Assembly (NCBI RefSeq): GCF_014202475.1 | Contig: NZ_JACHGV010000007.1 | Coordinates: forward strand, 412,296 to 476,295 | Reading direction: 5' to 3' | Source: Streptomyces paradoxus | GTDB taxonomy: Bacteria; Actinomycetota; Actinomycetes; Streptomycetales; Streptomycetaceae | Length of the DNA stretch: 64,000 nucleotides | Shown here: one piece after another, positions 15,745 through 24,384 of the stretch | How the letters are laid out: the number at the start of each line of letters is the position of its first letter | Numbering within the stretch: position 1 is the stretch's first letter | The notes under the pieces: model-generated | Database searches by the model: none | What the model saw: only the letters and a program-made list of their open reading frames with translations | What the model was told of the DNA's origin: nothing | Made by a program: the position numbers and the translations under genes

Positions 15745-16335
15745 ATGTCCGTACGCACCGCCGGCCCCTCCCGCTCCGACCTGGTCGCCGACACCGCCCT
15801 CGCCCTGCTCGCCGAGCGCGGCATGCGCGGCCTCACGCACCGGGCGGTCGACGAGTCGGCCGGACTCCCCCAGGGCTCCACGTCGAACCTCGCGCGCACC
15901 CGGCAGGCCCTGCTGGAGCTGGCGGTGCGGCGTCTGGCCGAGCGCGAGGCCCGGGTCCTGGCCCTGCACGAGATGCCGGACCCCGGGGCCGGGGCCGCCT
16001 CCCTGGCGGACGCGCTGGCCCTGGCGACCCACCGGGCCCTGACGGGCCACCGCGCACTCACGCTCGCCCGCTACGAACTGGCCCTGGAGGCGACGCGCCG
16101 CCCCGAGCTGCGGGCGTTCTTCGACGCCACGGGCGCCCGCTTCCGGGACCAGCTGGCCGCCCTGGTCACCGGCCTGGGCTCGACCGACCCGGCCCGGCAC
16201 ACCCTGTCGCTGATCGCCTGGGCGGACGGGCTGATGTTCAGCTGTGTGGCGGGGTCGTTCGGCGCCGAGGTGCCGAGCCTGGAGGAGGTGCGGGCCGGGT
16301 TGCGGGAACTGCTGGAAGGCATGCTGGGGGGCTGA
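15745..16335 (+). CDS. TetR/AcrR-family transcriptional regulator
   Basis: The 196-residue repressor has a helix-turn-helix in residues 10-55: LVADTALALLAERGMRGLTH, then RAVDESAGLPQGSTSNL, a variant of the usual recognition helix. The rest is the all-helical ligand and dimer domain. It is divergent from the FAD monooxygenase with two matching palindromes in between. A ligand that the monooxygenase modifies is the likely inducer. The DinB-like gene lies 43 bp downstream on the same strand. Confidence 0.9.
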   Translation: MSVRTAGPSRSDLVADTALALLAERGMRGLTHRAVDESAGLPQGSTSNLARTRQALLELAVRRLAEREARVLALHEMPDPGAGAASLADALALATHRALTGHRALTLARYELALEATRRPELRAFFDATGARFRDQLAALVTGLGSTDPARHTLSLIAWADGLMFSCVAGSFGAEVPSLEEVRAGLRELLEGMLGG

Positions 16336-16378
16336 AAATCTTGTGGTGCGGCAGGGGCGGCTCGGAAAGGATGCGTCC

Positions 16379-16891
16379 ATGACGAACGAACGCCACGAGC
16401 CCGCCACCACCGCCGACGAACGCACGATGCTGGAGGGCTGGCTGGACTACCACCGCCGGACCCTTGCCTGGAAGTGTGAGGGCTTGACCGACGCCCAGCT
16501 CCGCACCGCCGCGGTGGAGCCGTCCGAGCTGAGCCTGATGGGGCTGGTGCGGCACATGGCGGAGGTGGAGCGGGGCTGGTTCCGCAAGGTCCTCACGGCC
16601 GAGGACGCCGGCCCGGTCTACTACACCGAGGAGGATCCGGACGGCGAGTTCCATCTCTCCGAGTCCGACACGTGGGAGGAGGCGTACGCCACCTGGCAGG
16701 CCGAGATCGAGACCGCCCGGCGCAACGCGGCCCGCTTCGGCCTCGACGACATCTCCGAGGGCAAGCACCGGCGCACCGGCGAGCGCTTCAACCTGCGCTG
16801 GATCTACACGCACATGATCGAGGAGTACGCGCGGCACAACGGCCACGCCGACCTGATCCGCGAGCGCATCGACGGTGCAACCGGCGACTGA
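16379..16891 (+). CDS. DinB superfamily protein (DUF664 type)
   Basis: The 170-residue protein has the four-helix DinB/DUF664 fold used by mycothiol- and bacillithiol-dependent enzymes. Three metal-binding histidine positions are visible: one in LMGLVRHMAEVERGWF (about residue 60), one in IYTHMIEEYARHNGHADLIR (about 143) and a nearby His in the same helix. The conserved end YARHNGHADLIRERIDG is typical of actinobacterial members. The reaction is not known. It may be cotranscribed with the TetR gene just upstream. Confidence 0.85.
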   Translation: MTNERHEPATTADERTMLEGWLDYHRRTLAWKCEGLTDAQLRTAAVEPSELSLMGLVRHMAEVERGWFRKVLTAEDAGPVYYTEEDPDGEFHLSESDTWEEAYATWQAEIETARRNAARFGLDDISEGKHRRTGERFNLRWIYTHMIEEYARHNGHADLIRERIDGATGD

Positions 16892-17004
16892 CGTCACCCC
16901 CGTCACACCGGCGACCTCCGTACGGGGCGCGAGATCACCCGCGCGGGGCATCCTGCACCCTGTCCACGGGCTCACCGGGGGCCGGACGCACCAGAGTTGC
17001 GCGG

Positions 17005-17526
17005 GTGCATCGAACGACGACCACAGCGACGCTCCTGCTGACCGTGGCGGTCTCGGCCCTCACCGGCTGTACGACGGTCCCGCATCCCACCGCGCCGGGC
17101 CCCCCGGCGGCACCGCCCCGGCCGCCGGCGCCGGAACGGCAGGACGCGGCGGAGCCTCAGATCGTGCAGGCGCCGGTCCGTGAGGCGCTGCAGCTCATCG
17201 AAGAGGAGTCCCGCCACCCGGAGCCGGCCGCGCCGGCGACCCGCCCGGCCATGCCTCCGGCGGCCGCGCCGGAACCGGGGACGCCGCAGCCCGTCCACCG
17301 CGACGTCCGTCCGCGCCCCGCCCGTCCGCAGCACCCCGGGCCCGCTCGGCGCGGCCCCCAGCGGTCGCAAACCGACCTCCCCGACGTGTCGGATTCGGGA
17401 CGTCAGGACGTCGAGAAGAGCGTCCCGAACGGCAACGCGGACGTATGCGCGCTGGGCAGGCGCTACGGGGGGTGGCGGGCGGACAGCCCGGAGGCGACGA
17501 TCTGCCGTGACACGTACGGGCGTTGA
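17005..17526 (+). CDS. Putative proline-rich secreted lipoprotein
   Basis: This 173-residue reading frame starts at a GTG and has a signal peptide with a lipobox (TLLLTVAVSALTGC), so the cysteine near residue 22 would be lipidated. A long Pro/Ala/Arg-rich linker follows. The end (NADVCALGRRYGGW, then PEATICRDTYGR) is a compact conserved tail with two cysteines that recurs in Streptomyces secreted proteins. The function is unknown. The start is uncertain because ribosome binding sites are weak, but the signal peptide supports GTG 17005. Confidence 0.65.
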   Translation: MHRTTTTATLLLTVAVSALTGCTTVPHPTAPGPPAAPPRPPAPERQDAAEPQIVQAPVREALQLIEEESRHPEPAAPATRPAMPPAAAPEPGTPQPVHRDVRPRPARPQHPGPARRGPQRSQTDLPDVSDSGRQDVEKSVPNGNADVCALGRRYGGWRADSPEATICRDTYGR

Positions 17527-17556
17527 ACGGACGCCGGCCGGGCCTCGGCCGGCGGG

Positions 17557-18057
17557 TCAGGGCCGCTGCCGCGGCGGCGTCCAGGTTCCCGCGCCGCCCT
17601 CCCCGAGCCGGGACTCCAGGCGGCCGATGGCCGCCCACACGCCCTCGCCGTAGCTGTCGTCGGCGAGGGCGGCGGCGGCCTCCCGGGCCCACCGCAGGTG
17701 CGTGCGGGCGGCGTCGCGGCGGCCGAGTCCGAGGTAGTCGTCCGCGAGGTTCAGGTGCAGGGAGGGGTAGATCGCGATCACCGCGGCCACCGCGACGGCC
17801 TCCTCCCTGGCCTCCTCGGCCGCCGTCAGGGCACGCAGGTCCCAGGCCAGTTCGTCCGCCGGGTCGTCCTGGGTGTCGGCCAGGTAGTGGGCGAGGGTGC
17901 AGCGGTGCAGCGGGTCGCCGTGCTCGCCGATCTCCGCCCACAGGCCGAGGTACCGGTGCCTCGCCTCCTCCCGGTCCCCCGCGTGGTGCAGCATGACGAC
18001 CTGCCCGATCCGCGTCAGCACGGCATCGGGCGCCGCCTGCTCCTGTCGCTCCGCCAC
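17557..18057 (-). CDS. TPR-like helical repeat protein
   Basis: The 166-residue soluble protein is built of helix pairs typical of tetratricopeptide repeats, for example LTRIGQVVMLHHAGDREEAR, RHRYLGLWAEIGEHGDPLHR, SLHLNLADDYLGLGRRDAAR and THLRWAREAAAALADDSYGE. Such proteins usually mediate protein contacts; no partner is evident. The GTG at 18057 is preceded by GGAGG at 5 bp. It lies 120 bp downstream of ung on the same strand. Confidence 0.7.
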   Translation of the reverse strand: MAERQEQAAPDAVLTRIGQVVMLHHAGDREEARHRYLGLWAEIGEHGDPLHRCTLAHYLADTQDDPADELAWDLRALTAAEEAREEAVAVAAVIAIYPSLHLNLADDYLGLGRRDAARTHLRWAREAAAALADDSYGEGVWAAIGRLESRLGEGGAGTWTPPRQRP

Positions 18058-18178
18058 GACGCCCTCCGCGCACTCGCCGGCTGTTCCCGCCGACGCTAAC
18101 CCCAGCCGGGGGCGATCCGGCTCAGGCGGCTCCGGACACCGCCGGGCCCGGCACGGCACGGCCGTACGGCCGGGTGCG

Positions 18179-18862
18179 TCAGCCCAGGTTCGGGATCGTC
18201 CAGTCGATCGGCGTGTGCCCCTGTGCCGCCACCGCCTCGTTGATCTGCGTGAAGGGTCGCGAGCCGAAGAACTTCTTCGCGGACAGGGGCGAGGGGTGCG
18301 CTCCCTTGATCACGGCATGCCGGGACTCGTCGATCAGCGGGAGCTTCTTCTGCGCGTAGTTGCCCCACAGAACGAAGACCGCCGGGTCGGGGCGCGAGGC
18401 CACGGCCCGGATCACTGCGTCGGTGAACTTCTCCCAGCCCCGGCCCTTGTGGGAGTTGGCCTCGCCGCCGCGGACCGTGAGCACCGCGTTGAGCAGCAGC
18501 ACGCCCTGCCGGGCCCACGGCATGAGGTAGCCGTTGTCCGGGATCGGCGTGCCCAGCTCCTGGTGCATCTCCTTGTAGATGTTGCGCAGGGACGGCGGGA
18601 TCCGCACCCCCGGCCTGACCGAGAAGCACAGCCCGTGCCCCTGCCCCTCGCCGTGGTACGGGTCCTGACCGAGGATCAGGACCTTGACCTCCTCGTACGG
18701 CGTGGCGTCCAGCGCCGCGAAGACCTCCTCGCGCGGCGGATGGACGGGACCCTTCGCCCGCTCCTCCTCGACGAACTCCGTCAGCTCCTTGAACCAGGGC
18801 TGCTGCAGCTCGTCACCCAGAACCCCGCGCCAGGACTCGGGCAGCATGGCGATGTCGGTCAC
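18179..18862 (-). CDS. ung: Uracil-DNA glycosylase
   Basis: The 227-residue family 1 enzyme removes uracil from DNA as the first step of base excision repair. The water-activating loop GQDPYHGEGQGHGL (Asp near residue 64) and the minor-groove intercalation loop GAHPSPLSAKKFFGSRPF (His near 189) are intact. The GTG at 18862 yields VTDIAMLPESWRGVLG, the usual family start, with an AGGA site 9 bp upstream. An in-frame ATG at 18889 would add nine residues. Confidence 0.95.
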   Translation of the reverse strand: MTDIAMLPESWRGVLGDELQQPWFKELTEFVEEERAKGPVHPPREEVFAALDATPYEEVKVLILGQDPYHGEGQGHGLCFSVRPGVRIPPSLRNIYKEMHQELGTPIPDNGYLMPWARQGVLLLNAVLTVRGGEANSHKGRGWEKFTDAVIRAVASRPDPAVFVLWGNYAQKKLPLIDESRHAVIKGAHPSPLSAKKFFGSRPFTQINEAVAAQGHTPIDWTIPNLG

Positions 18863-18954
18863 GTCAACGTCCTCACGATGTGCGGTCACTTCAGGCCACA
18901 GAACCTACAGGCGACCACTGACAACGTGCCCGGGAAAGCCGGCAGCCGGCCCGC

Positions 18955-20541
18955 CTACCAGGCGGTCTTGCGGTGCAGCTCCCACAGCATCATGATCGTC
19001 GACGGGTCCAGGGCCCGCTCGGCGCCCGAGACGTCCCGGCTGGCCGCCACGTACTGCCGGCCCTGCCACAGCGGCAGCAGCCGCGCGTCGTCCACGAGGA
19101 TCCGCTGGGCCTCCTCGAACTCCTTCTCCACACTCGCGCGGTCGCTCTCGCGGCGCGAGCGGGGCAACAGATCGCCGGTGATCTCGGGGGCCGGGTAGGG
19201 CGTGCCGAGGGCGTTCTGGTCGCCGACGAACGGCGCGATGAAGTTCTCGGCGTCCGGGAAGTCGGGGAACCAGCCGCGCCCGAACACCGGGTACTCGCCC
19301 TTCTGGTAGCCCTCGACATAGGTCTTCCAGGGGCGGCTCTTCAGGCTGATCGAGAACAGGCCGGAGTCCTCCAGCTGGCGCTTCAGCTCCTTGAACTCCC
19401 CGGCGGTCTCGGAGCCGTAGCGGTCGCTCGTGTACCAGAAGGTGAGCGGGACGCGCTGGTTGATGCCGGCCTCGGTGAGGATCTTGCGGGCCTTGGCGAC
19501 GTCGGGGTCGCCGTAGTCGTCGAAGAAGCCCGTGGTGTGGCCCGTGAGGCCCTTGGGGACCATGGAGTACAGCGGGTCGACGGTGTCCTTGTAGACCTTG
19601 TGGGCGATCGCCGCCCGGTCGACGACCTGCGCGATGGCCTGCCGCACGGCCTTCTTGTTCGCCCAGGAGTCCTTCGGGTTGAACACCAGGTAGTTGATGT
19701 CGGTGCCCGTGCCCTCGACGAGCTGGATCTCCTCGTCCTTGGAGGACTTGCTCTGGAGCTCGACGACGTCTCCGGCGGCCAGGCCGCGGTAGGTCACGTC
19801 GATCTCCTTGTCCCGCAGCGCCTTCACCATGGCGCCGGAGTCCTGGAAGTAGCGGACGGTCACCGCGTCGTTCCGGCGCTCCGCGTAGCCCTTGTAGGAG
19901 TCGTTGCGGACGAGGACGGCTTCCTTGCCGTCGGAGTAGGAGTCGAGGGTGTACGGCCCGGACCCGACCACGTCACTGCCCTTGCGCAGGCTGTTCCGCG
20001 GATAGGCCTCCGGGGACACGATCGACATGGCGGGGGTGGCCAGCACGAACGGGAAGGTGGCGTCCGGCTTGTTGAGGTGGAAGATCACCTCACGGTCGTT
20101 GGGGGCCTGGACCCGCTCCAGGCTGCCCAGCAGACCGGCGGGGCCGCCGTTGACGTTGATCTTGCGGATCCGGTCGAACGAGTACTTCACGGCCTGCGCG
20201 TCGAGCGCGTCGCCGTTGGAGAACTTCAGGCCCTCGCGCAGCTCGCAGCGGTAGACCTGGTTCGAGGAGTCGCTGAAGCCGCACTGCTCGGCGGCGTCCG
20301 GCTGGGGGTCGCTCGCGCCCGTCGGATAGCTCAGCAGCGTCTGGTAGATGTTGCGGAACAGCTCCCAGGAGCTGTCCCACGACGCGGCAGGGTCGAGCGT
20401 GCTGGGGGCACTGGTGGTGCCCAGGACAATCGGTCCTTCGTCCTCCGGGGTGTCGGACGACAGCACGCCGCACCCGGCGAGCAGGGACGATATGGACGCG
20501 ATGGCCGCCACCTGCCACAGGCACCGGTTCCGCTTGAACAC
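18955..20541 (-). CDS. Family 5 extracellular solute-binding lipoprotein (peptide ABC transporter)
   Basis: The 528-residue protein has a lipoprotein signal (IASISSLLAGCG) and the SBP_bac_5 fold. LREGLKFSNGDALDAQAVKYS is the characteristic signature, and SGPYTLDSYSDGKEAVLVRN is also typical. Such proteins capture oligopeptides, nickel or similar ligands outside the cell for an ABC importer. No permease or ATPase gene is adjacent, so it is an orphan binding protein here. The GTG at 20541 is favoured because GAGGAG lies 7 bp before it; another GTG at 20547 is too close to that site. Confidence 0.88.
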   Translation of the reverse strand: MFKRNRCLWQVAAIASISSLLAGCGVLSSDTPEDEGPIVLGTTSAPSTLDPAASWDSSWELFRNIYQTLLSYPTGASDPQPDAAEQCGFSDSSNQVYRCELREGLKFSNGDALDAQAVKYSFDRIRKINVNGGPAGLLGSLERVQAPNDREVIFHLNKPDATFPFVLATPAMSIVSPEAYPRNSLRKGSDVVGSGPYTLDSYSDGKEAVLVRNDSYKGYAERRNDAVTVRYFQDSGAMVKALRDKEIDVTYRGLAAGDVVELQSKSSKDEEIQLVEGTGTDINYLVFNPKDSWANKKAVRQAIAQVVDRAAIAHKVYKDTVDPLYSMVPKGLTGHTTGFFDDYGDPDVAKARKILTEAGINQRVPLTFWYTSDRYGSETAGEFKELKRQLEDSGLFSISLKSRPWKTYVEGYQKGEYPVFGRGWFPDFPDAENFIAPFVGDQNALGTPYPAPEITGDLLPRSRRESDRASVEKEFEEAQRILVDDARLLPLWQGRQYVAASRDVSGAERALDPSTIMMLWELHRKTAW

Positions 20542-20679
20542 GCGCACGCTCCTCGATCTGCCATACCAAGGGTCGGCAGACCATACCGCAGTGCCGCGCC
20601 CCTTGACCCTCCCCGTCCATGACCGCTTGATCGATAAACCTTTGACGACGTTGTCATCGTCTTTTGCCGTTCCTTTACG

Positions 20680-20719
20680 CCGGCACGGGCGCCGTCGGTG
20701 CCGACGGCGCCCGTGCCGG
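20680..20719 (-). terminator. Strong terminator after the two SDR genes
   Basis: A perfect 19-bp inverted repeat (CCGGCACGGGCGCCGTCGG and its complement) surrounds a TG centre. It lies 20 bp beyond the stop of the SDR gene ending at 20739 and separates that operon from the binding-protein gene. Confidence 0.85.
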
Positions 20720-20738
20720 TCCTCATCCGCGGTCCGCG

Positions 20739-21497
20739 TCAGCCGGTCCCGGCGTTGAGGAAGATGCCGCCGTCCACGACGAGCGTCTGTCCGGTGACCC
20801 AGTCGGACTGCTCGGAGGTGAGGAACGCGGCCGCGCCCCCGATGTCGGAGGGCACACCGAGCCGGCCCAGCGGGTACGCCGCGGCGGCCTCCTCCTCCCG
20901 GCCCTCGTACAGGGCCTCGGCGAACTTGGTCTTCACCACGGCCGGGGCGATCGCGTTGACCCGGACCTTGGGTGCGAACTCGTGCGCGAGCTGCACGGTC
21001 AGGTTGATCATCGCGGCCTTGCTGACGCCGTACGCGCCGATGAAGGGCGAGGGCGACAGGCCCGCGACGGAGGCGATGTTGACGATCGCGCCGCCGTTGT
21101 CCTTCTGCCAGGCGTGCCAGGTCCGCTGGGCGAAGCCGAGCGCCGAGACGACGTTGGTCTCGAAGACCTTGCGCGCGACGTTCAGGTCGAGGTCGGCGAT
21201 CGGCCCGAACACCGGGTTGGTACCAGCGTTGTTGACCAGGTAGTCGACACGGCCGAAGGCCTCCATCGTGCGCTCGACGGCGACGGCCTGGTGGGCCTCG
21301 TCGTGCGCCTTGCCCGCCACGTAGACCGCACGGTCGGCGCCGAGCTGCTCGACGGCCTCCTTGAGGGCGTCCTCGTTGCGGCCGGTGATGCACACGCGGT
21401 CACCGCGCGCGACCAGGGCCTCGGCGACGCCGTAGCCGATGCCGCGGCTGGCGCCCGTGACGAGGGCGACCTTGCCGGAGAGTTCCACGGAAGTCAT
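20739..21497 (-). CDS. Short-chain dehydrogenase/reductase (FabG-like)
   Basis: The 252-residue SDR has the NAD(P)-binding motif (ALVTGASRGIGYGVAEALV), the NNAG motif (VDYLVNNAGTNPVFGP), a catalytic Ser in NIASVAGLSPSPFIG and YGVSK (Tyr and Lys). It is classed with 3-oxoacyl-ACP or 3-hydroxyacyl-CoA reductases. It lies 12 bp downstream of a second SDR and forms an operon with it. The two proteins are paralogous but clearly different, so they probably act on distinct substrates, for example in acyl-CoA metabolism. Confidence 0.9.
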   Translation of the reverse strand: MTSVELSGKVALVTGASRGIGYGVAEALVARGDRVCITGRNEDALKEAVEQLGADRAVYVAGKAHDEAHQAVAVERTMEAFGRVDYLVNNAGTNPVFGPIADLDLNVARKVFETNVVSALGFAQRTWHAWQKDNGGAIVNIASVAGLSPSPFIGAYGVSKAAMINLTVQLAHEFAPKVRVNAIAPAVVKTKFAEALYEGREEEAAAAYPLGRLGVPSDIGGAAAFLTSEQSDWVTGQTLVVDGGIFLNAGTG

Positions 21498-21509
21498 GTT
21501 CTTGGTCCC

Positions 21510-22271
21510 TTAGTCGAGCGGTCCGCCGGCGACGTACAGCACCTGGCCGGAGACGAACCCGGCCGCCTCGCCGGTGAAGAAGGCGATGGCGTTGGCGATG
21601 TCCTCCGGCTCGCCGACCCGGGCCACGGGGATCTGGGTGGCGGCGGCGGCCTTGAAGTCCTCGAAGCCCATGCCGACGCGGTCGGCGGTGGCCTTGGTCA
21701 TCTCGGTGGCGATGAAGCCGGGGGCGACGGAGTTGGCGGTGACGCCGAACTTGCCGAGCTCCTTGGCGAGGGTCTTGGTGAAGCCCTGCAGGCCCGCCTT
21801 GGCGGCCGAGTAGTTCACCTGGCCGCGGTTGCCGAGCGCGGACGACGACGACAGGTTGACGATCCGGCCGAAGCCCGCGTCCACCATGTGCTTCTGGCAG
21901 GCCTTGGACATCAGGAAGGCGCCGCGCAGGTGCACGTTCATGACGGTGTCCCAGTCGGACACGCTCATCTTGAACAGCAGGTTGTCGCGCAGCACGCCCG
22001 CGTTGTTGACCAGGATCGTCGGCGCGCCGAGCTCCTGGGCGATTCGTGCGACGGCCGCCTCGACCTGCGTCTCGTCCGAGACGTCGCACCCGACCGCGAG
22101 GGCCGTGCCGCCCGCGGCGGTGATCTTCTCGACGGTGTCCTTGCAGGCCGCTTCGTCGAGGTCGAGCACGGCGACCGCGCGGCCCTCGGCGGCCAGTCGT
22201 ACGGCGGTGGCGGCACCGATGCCGCGCGCGGCACCGGTCACGACGGCAACCCGCTGCTCAGTGGTGGACAT
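21510..22271 (-). CDS. 3-oxoacyl-ACP reductase-type SDR (FabG-like)
   Basis: This 253-residue SDR carries VAVVTGAARGIGAATAVRLA, ILVNNAGVLRDNLLFKMS (the NNAGxxRD form typical of FabG), Ser in VNLSSSSALGNRGQ and YSAAK. It reduces 3-oxoacyl thioesters to 3-hydroxyacyl thioesters with NADPH. It is the first gene of a two-gene SDR operon. Its promoter region carries a TetR-type imperfect palindrome at 22289-22302. TGAGGAG precedes the ATG. It is probably not the main fatty-acid synthesis FabG, which sits with fabI in Streptomyces. Confidence 0.9.
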   Translation of the reverse strand: MSTTEQRVAVVTGAARGIGAATAVRLAAEGRAVAVLDLDEAACKDTVEKITAAGGTALAVGCDVSDETQVEAAVARIAQELGAPTILVNNAGVLRDNLLFKMSVSDWDTVMNVHLRGAFLMSKACQKHMVDAGFGRIVNLSSSSALGNRGQVNYSAAKAGLQGFTKTLAKELGKFGVTANSVAPGFIATEMTKATADRVGMGFEDFKAAAATQIPVARVGEPEDIANAIAFFTGEAAGFVSGQVLYVAGGPLD

Positions 22272-22288
22272 GACTGCTACTCCTCAGG

Positions 22289-22302
22289 TGAGCGACCGCT
22301 TA
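22289..22302. promoter_or_regulatory. TetR-type operator candidate for the SDR operon
   Basis: TGAGCG-AC-CGCTTA is a palindrome with one mismatch between the SDR ribosome binding site and its upstream region. Its form resembles operators of actinobacterial fatty-acid or sterol catabolism repressors. No TetR gene is adjacent. Confidence 0.45.
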
Positions 22303-22501
22303 GTACCTTCAGTGGGTGTGACGCTAGAAGCCCTGGCACGCGGTGTCAACGGCCGGGGGCGGCATGTGATCCATCACCCGGGCCCACCCTGCCCGGCGGC
22401 ACCTTCCGGGACACCCGATCGGCCTACGGACACGCGCCGCCGCACCGCCGGGCGCCTAGCGTCGGAGCCCGAGCCACCCGTGGCCGGAAGGGAGACGCTC
22501 C

Positions 22502-23002
22502 ATGCGCCGTCGCACCGGTGCCATAGGCACGCTGTTCGCGATCGCCGCGATCGTGCCGCTGGCCGACCCCGCTCATGCCCGGCAGGACCTGGACTGCAGT
22601 GATTTCGCCTTCCAGGAGGACGCGCAGGCCGCCTTCGAGGCGGATCGGCGCGACCCGCACCGACTCGACGAGGACGAGGGCCCGGACGACGGCATCGCGT
22701 GCGAGTCGCTGCCCCGCGTCGGCTCGGGTGTCATCTCCCCCGTGCGGCCGTCCGCCTCCGCGAGCCCCTCTCCATCGGCGAGCCCGACCGTGAGCCCGTC
22801 CGTCAGCCCGTCCGGGTCCGCGAGCCCGTCCGGCTCCGGCACCACGGCGCCCGCGACCGCCGCCCCTTCCCGCGGCGTGCGGGGCGGGGCCGGGGGCGCG
22901 GTGTCGTCCGGGCCGAGCGACTGGGAGACGGCGATCGGCCTGGCCTTCGCGGCGGGTGCCGTCCTCGCGGGCGGCTTCCTGGTGAGGCGCCGCCGGCACT
23001 GA
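22502..23002 (+). CDS. Secreted excalibur calcium-binding-like protein with C-terminal anchor
   Basis: The 166-residue protein has a signal peptide (RTGAIGTLFAIAAIVPLADP) followed by an excalibur-type domain (DLDCSDFAFQEDAQAAFEAD and DEGPDDGIACESLP) with paired cysteines and an acidic loop thought to bind calcium. A Ser/Pro repeat stalk of about 50 residues follows. A C-terminal hydrophobic helix and RRRRH tail resemble a cell-wall or membrane anchor but lack a clear LPxTG. It is probably a surface protein exposed on the envelope. Confidence 0.75.
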   Translation: MRRRTGAIGTLFAIAAIVPLADPAHARQDLDCSDFAFQEDAQAAFEADRRDPHRLDEDEGPDDGIACESLPRVGSGVISPVRPSASASPSPSASPTVSPSVSPSGSASPSGSGTTAPATAAPSRGVRGGAGGAVSSGPSDWETAIGLAFAAGAVLAGGFLVRRRRH

Positions 23003-23021
23003 CGGTCCGGCGCGGCCTCCC

Positions 23022-23435
23022 TCACCGCACCAGCAGGTCCAGCAACCGTTCGGTCTCCGCTGCCGGGTCCGTGGTCAGGCCGGTGTGCACGGGGCCGGGC
23101 TGGACGATCGTGGAGCGGGGGGCCACGAGCCAGCGGAAGCGGCGGCCCGGGTCGTCGGACGCCGCCTGGCCGGCCGCGGAGCCGCCCGCGCAGAGGCTTT
23201 CGACGGCGCGCAGGGCGGCCCGGACCCCGGCCACGTCGGCCCGGGGGTCGAGGGCCAGCAGGCGGGTCTCGTCGAGGTGGGTGCGGGCGCCGACGTAGGC
23301 CTCGGCCCGGCAGTAGACGAGGACCCCGGCGTTGACGCACTCGCCGCGTTCCACGCGCGGGACGACGCGCAGGACGGCGTACTCGTAGACGTGGCGGTCC
23401 CGCGGGCCGCCCTTGATGATGTGCCGGTCGTTCAC
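23022..23435 (-). CDS. DUF3037 family protein
   Basis: The 137-residue protein carries the DUF3037 signature: YEYAVLRVVPRVERGECVNAG at the start, GVLVYCRAEAYVG, and RLLALDPRAD. The GTG start overlaps the stop of the HipA-like kinase gene (GTGA), which indicates translational coupling. In actinobacteria DUF3037 genes commonly follow HipA-like genes, so the two products probably act together. The biochemical role is unknown. Confidence 0.85.
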   Translation of the reverse strand: MNDRHIIKGGPRDRHVYEYAVLRVVPRVERGECVNAGVLVYCRAEAYVGARTHLDETRLLALDPRADVAGVRAALRAVESLCAGGSAAGQAASDDPGRRFRWLVAPRSTIVQPGPVHTGLTTDPAAETERLLDLLVR

Positions 23436-24187
23436 TTCAGCCCCTGGATGCGGTCGTGGATGACGGCGGCCCGGGCGAGCAGCGGGCGCGCGTAGGCCTG
23501 CCTCAGGTCGTCCGGCGCGGCGAAGCCGGGTTCGTCCGTGAGCCAGGCGTCCGGGATCTGTGCGGTGACGTCGGCGAGGAGTTCCCCGGTGACCAGAGGC
23601 GCCAACTCGGCGGCGGCGGAGGCGACATCGGGCGAGAAGGACGCCAGCGCGTGGTCGGAGGCGTCGTACGGGCGGGCGGCGGAGGCGTCCACGCCGGGCC
23701 AGTTGTGGTGCCAGATCATCGTCGCCCCGTGGTCGACGAGCCACAGCTCGCCCCGCCACCTCAGCAGGTTGGGGTTGCGCCAGGACCGGTCGACGTTGTT
23801 GATCAGCGCGTCGAACCAGACCACCCGGCCTGCCTCCTCGGGGCTCACCGGGAACGCGAGCGGGTCGAACCCGAGCGCGCCGGAGAGGAAGTCCATGCCG
23901 AGGTTGGTGCCGCCGCTGGACCTCAGCAGGCTCTGCACCTGCTCGTCCGGTTCACCCAGACCCAGCTCCGGGTCGAGCTCGACGGTGACCAGACGCGGCA
24001 CCCGCAGCCCGAGCCGGCGGGCGAGTTCGCCGCAGACGACCTCGGCGACCAGTGTCTTGCGGCCCTGTCCCGCACCGGTGAACTTCAGGACGTAGGTGCC
24101 GGAGTCGTCGGCCTCGACCAGGCCCGGCAGCGAACCGCCCTCGCGCAGCGGCGCGATGAAACGGGTCGCGATCACTTCCTTGAGCAT
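23432..24187 (-). CDS. HipA-family kinase-like protein
   Basis: The 251-residue protein resembles the kinase half of HipA-type Ser/Thr kinases. Visible parts are an ATP-binding region (GTYVLKFTGAGQGRKTLVAE), a catalytic-loop-like stretch (FDALINNVDRSWRNPNLL, with Asp and Asn) and a metal-binding Asp (LWLVDHGATM). It is much shorter than E. coli HipA (440 residues) and no HipB antitoxin gene is near. It is coupled by a 4-bp overlap to DUF3037. It may be a protein or nucleotide kinase of a two-gene module. I would not call it a toxin on present evidence. Confidence 0.8.
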   Translation of the reverse strand: MLKEVIATRFIAPLREGGSLPGLVEADDSGTYVLKFTGAGQGRKTLVAEVVCGELARRLGLRVPRLVTVELDPELGLGEPDEQVQSLLRSSGGTNLGMDFLSGALGFDPLAFPVSPEEAGRVVWFDALINNVDRSWRNPNLLRWRGELWLVDHGATMIWHHNWPGVDASAARPYDASDHALASFSPDVASAAAELAPLVTGELLADVTAQIPDAWLTDEPGFAAPDDLRQAYARPLLARAAVIHDRIQGLK

Positions 24188-24384
24188 CGCCCCAGGTTAC
24201 TGACGTACGCTGCGGCCGCGGCGACGGCCTCGCGGCACCGGGCCGGAACCCGACAGCCAACCGACAGCTCCGCTTTACCCGTGTCCTTCCGCGAACGGGC
24301 CAGGATTTCGGCAGGGTCTGAACAGCCGGTCCGCAAGGGCCGTACCTCTCCGCAGATCACGAAACCCCCGGAAGGAACGTCAGC

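Noticed and set aside
23432..24187. Naming the HipA-like gene a persister toxin
   Set aside because: The protein is much shorter than HipA, no HipB-like antitoxin is near and the neighbour is DUF3037, so only kinase-like similarity can be supported.
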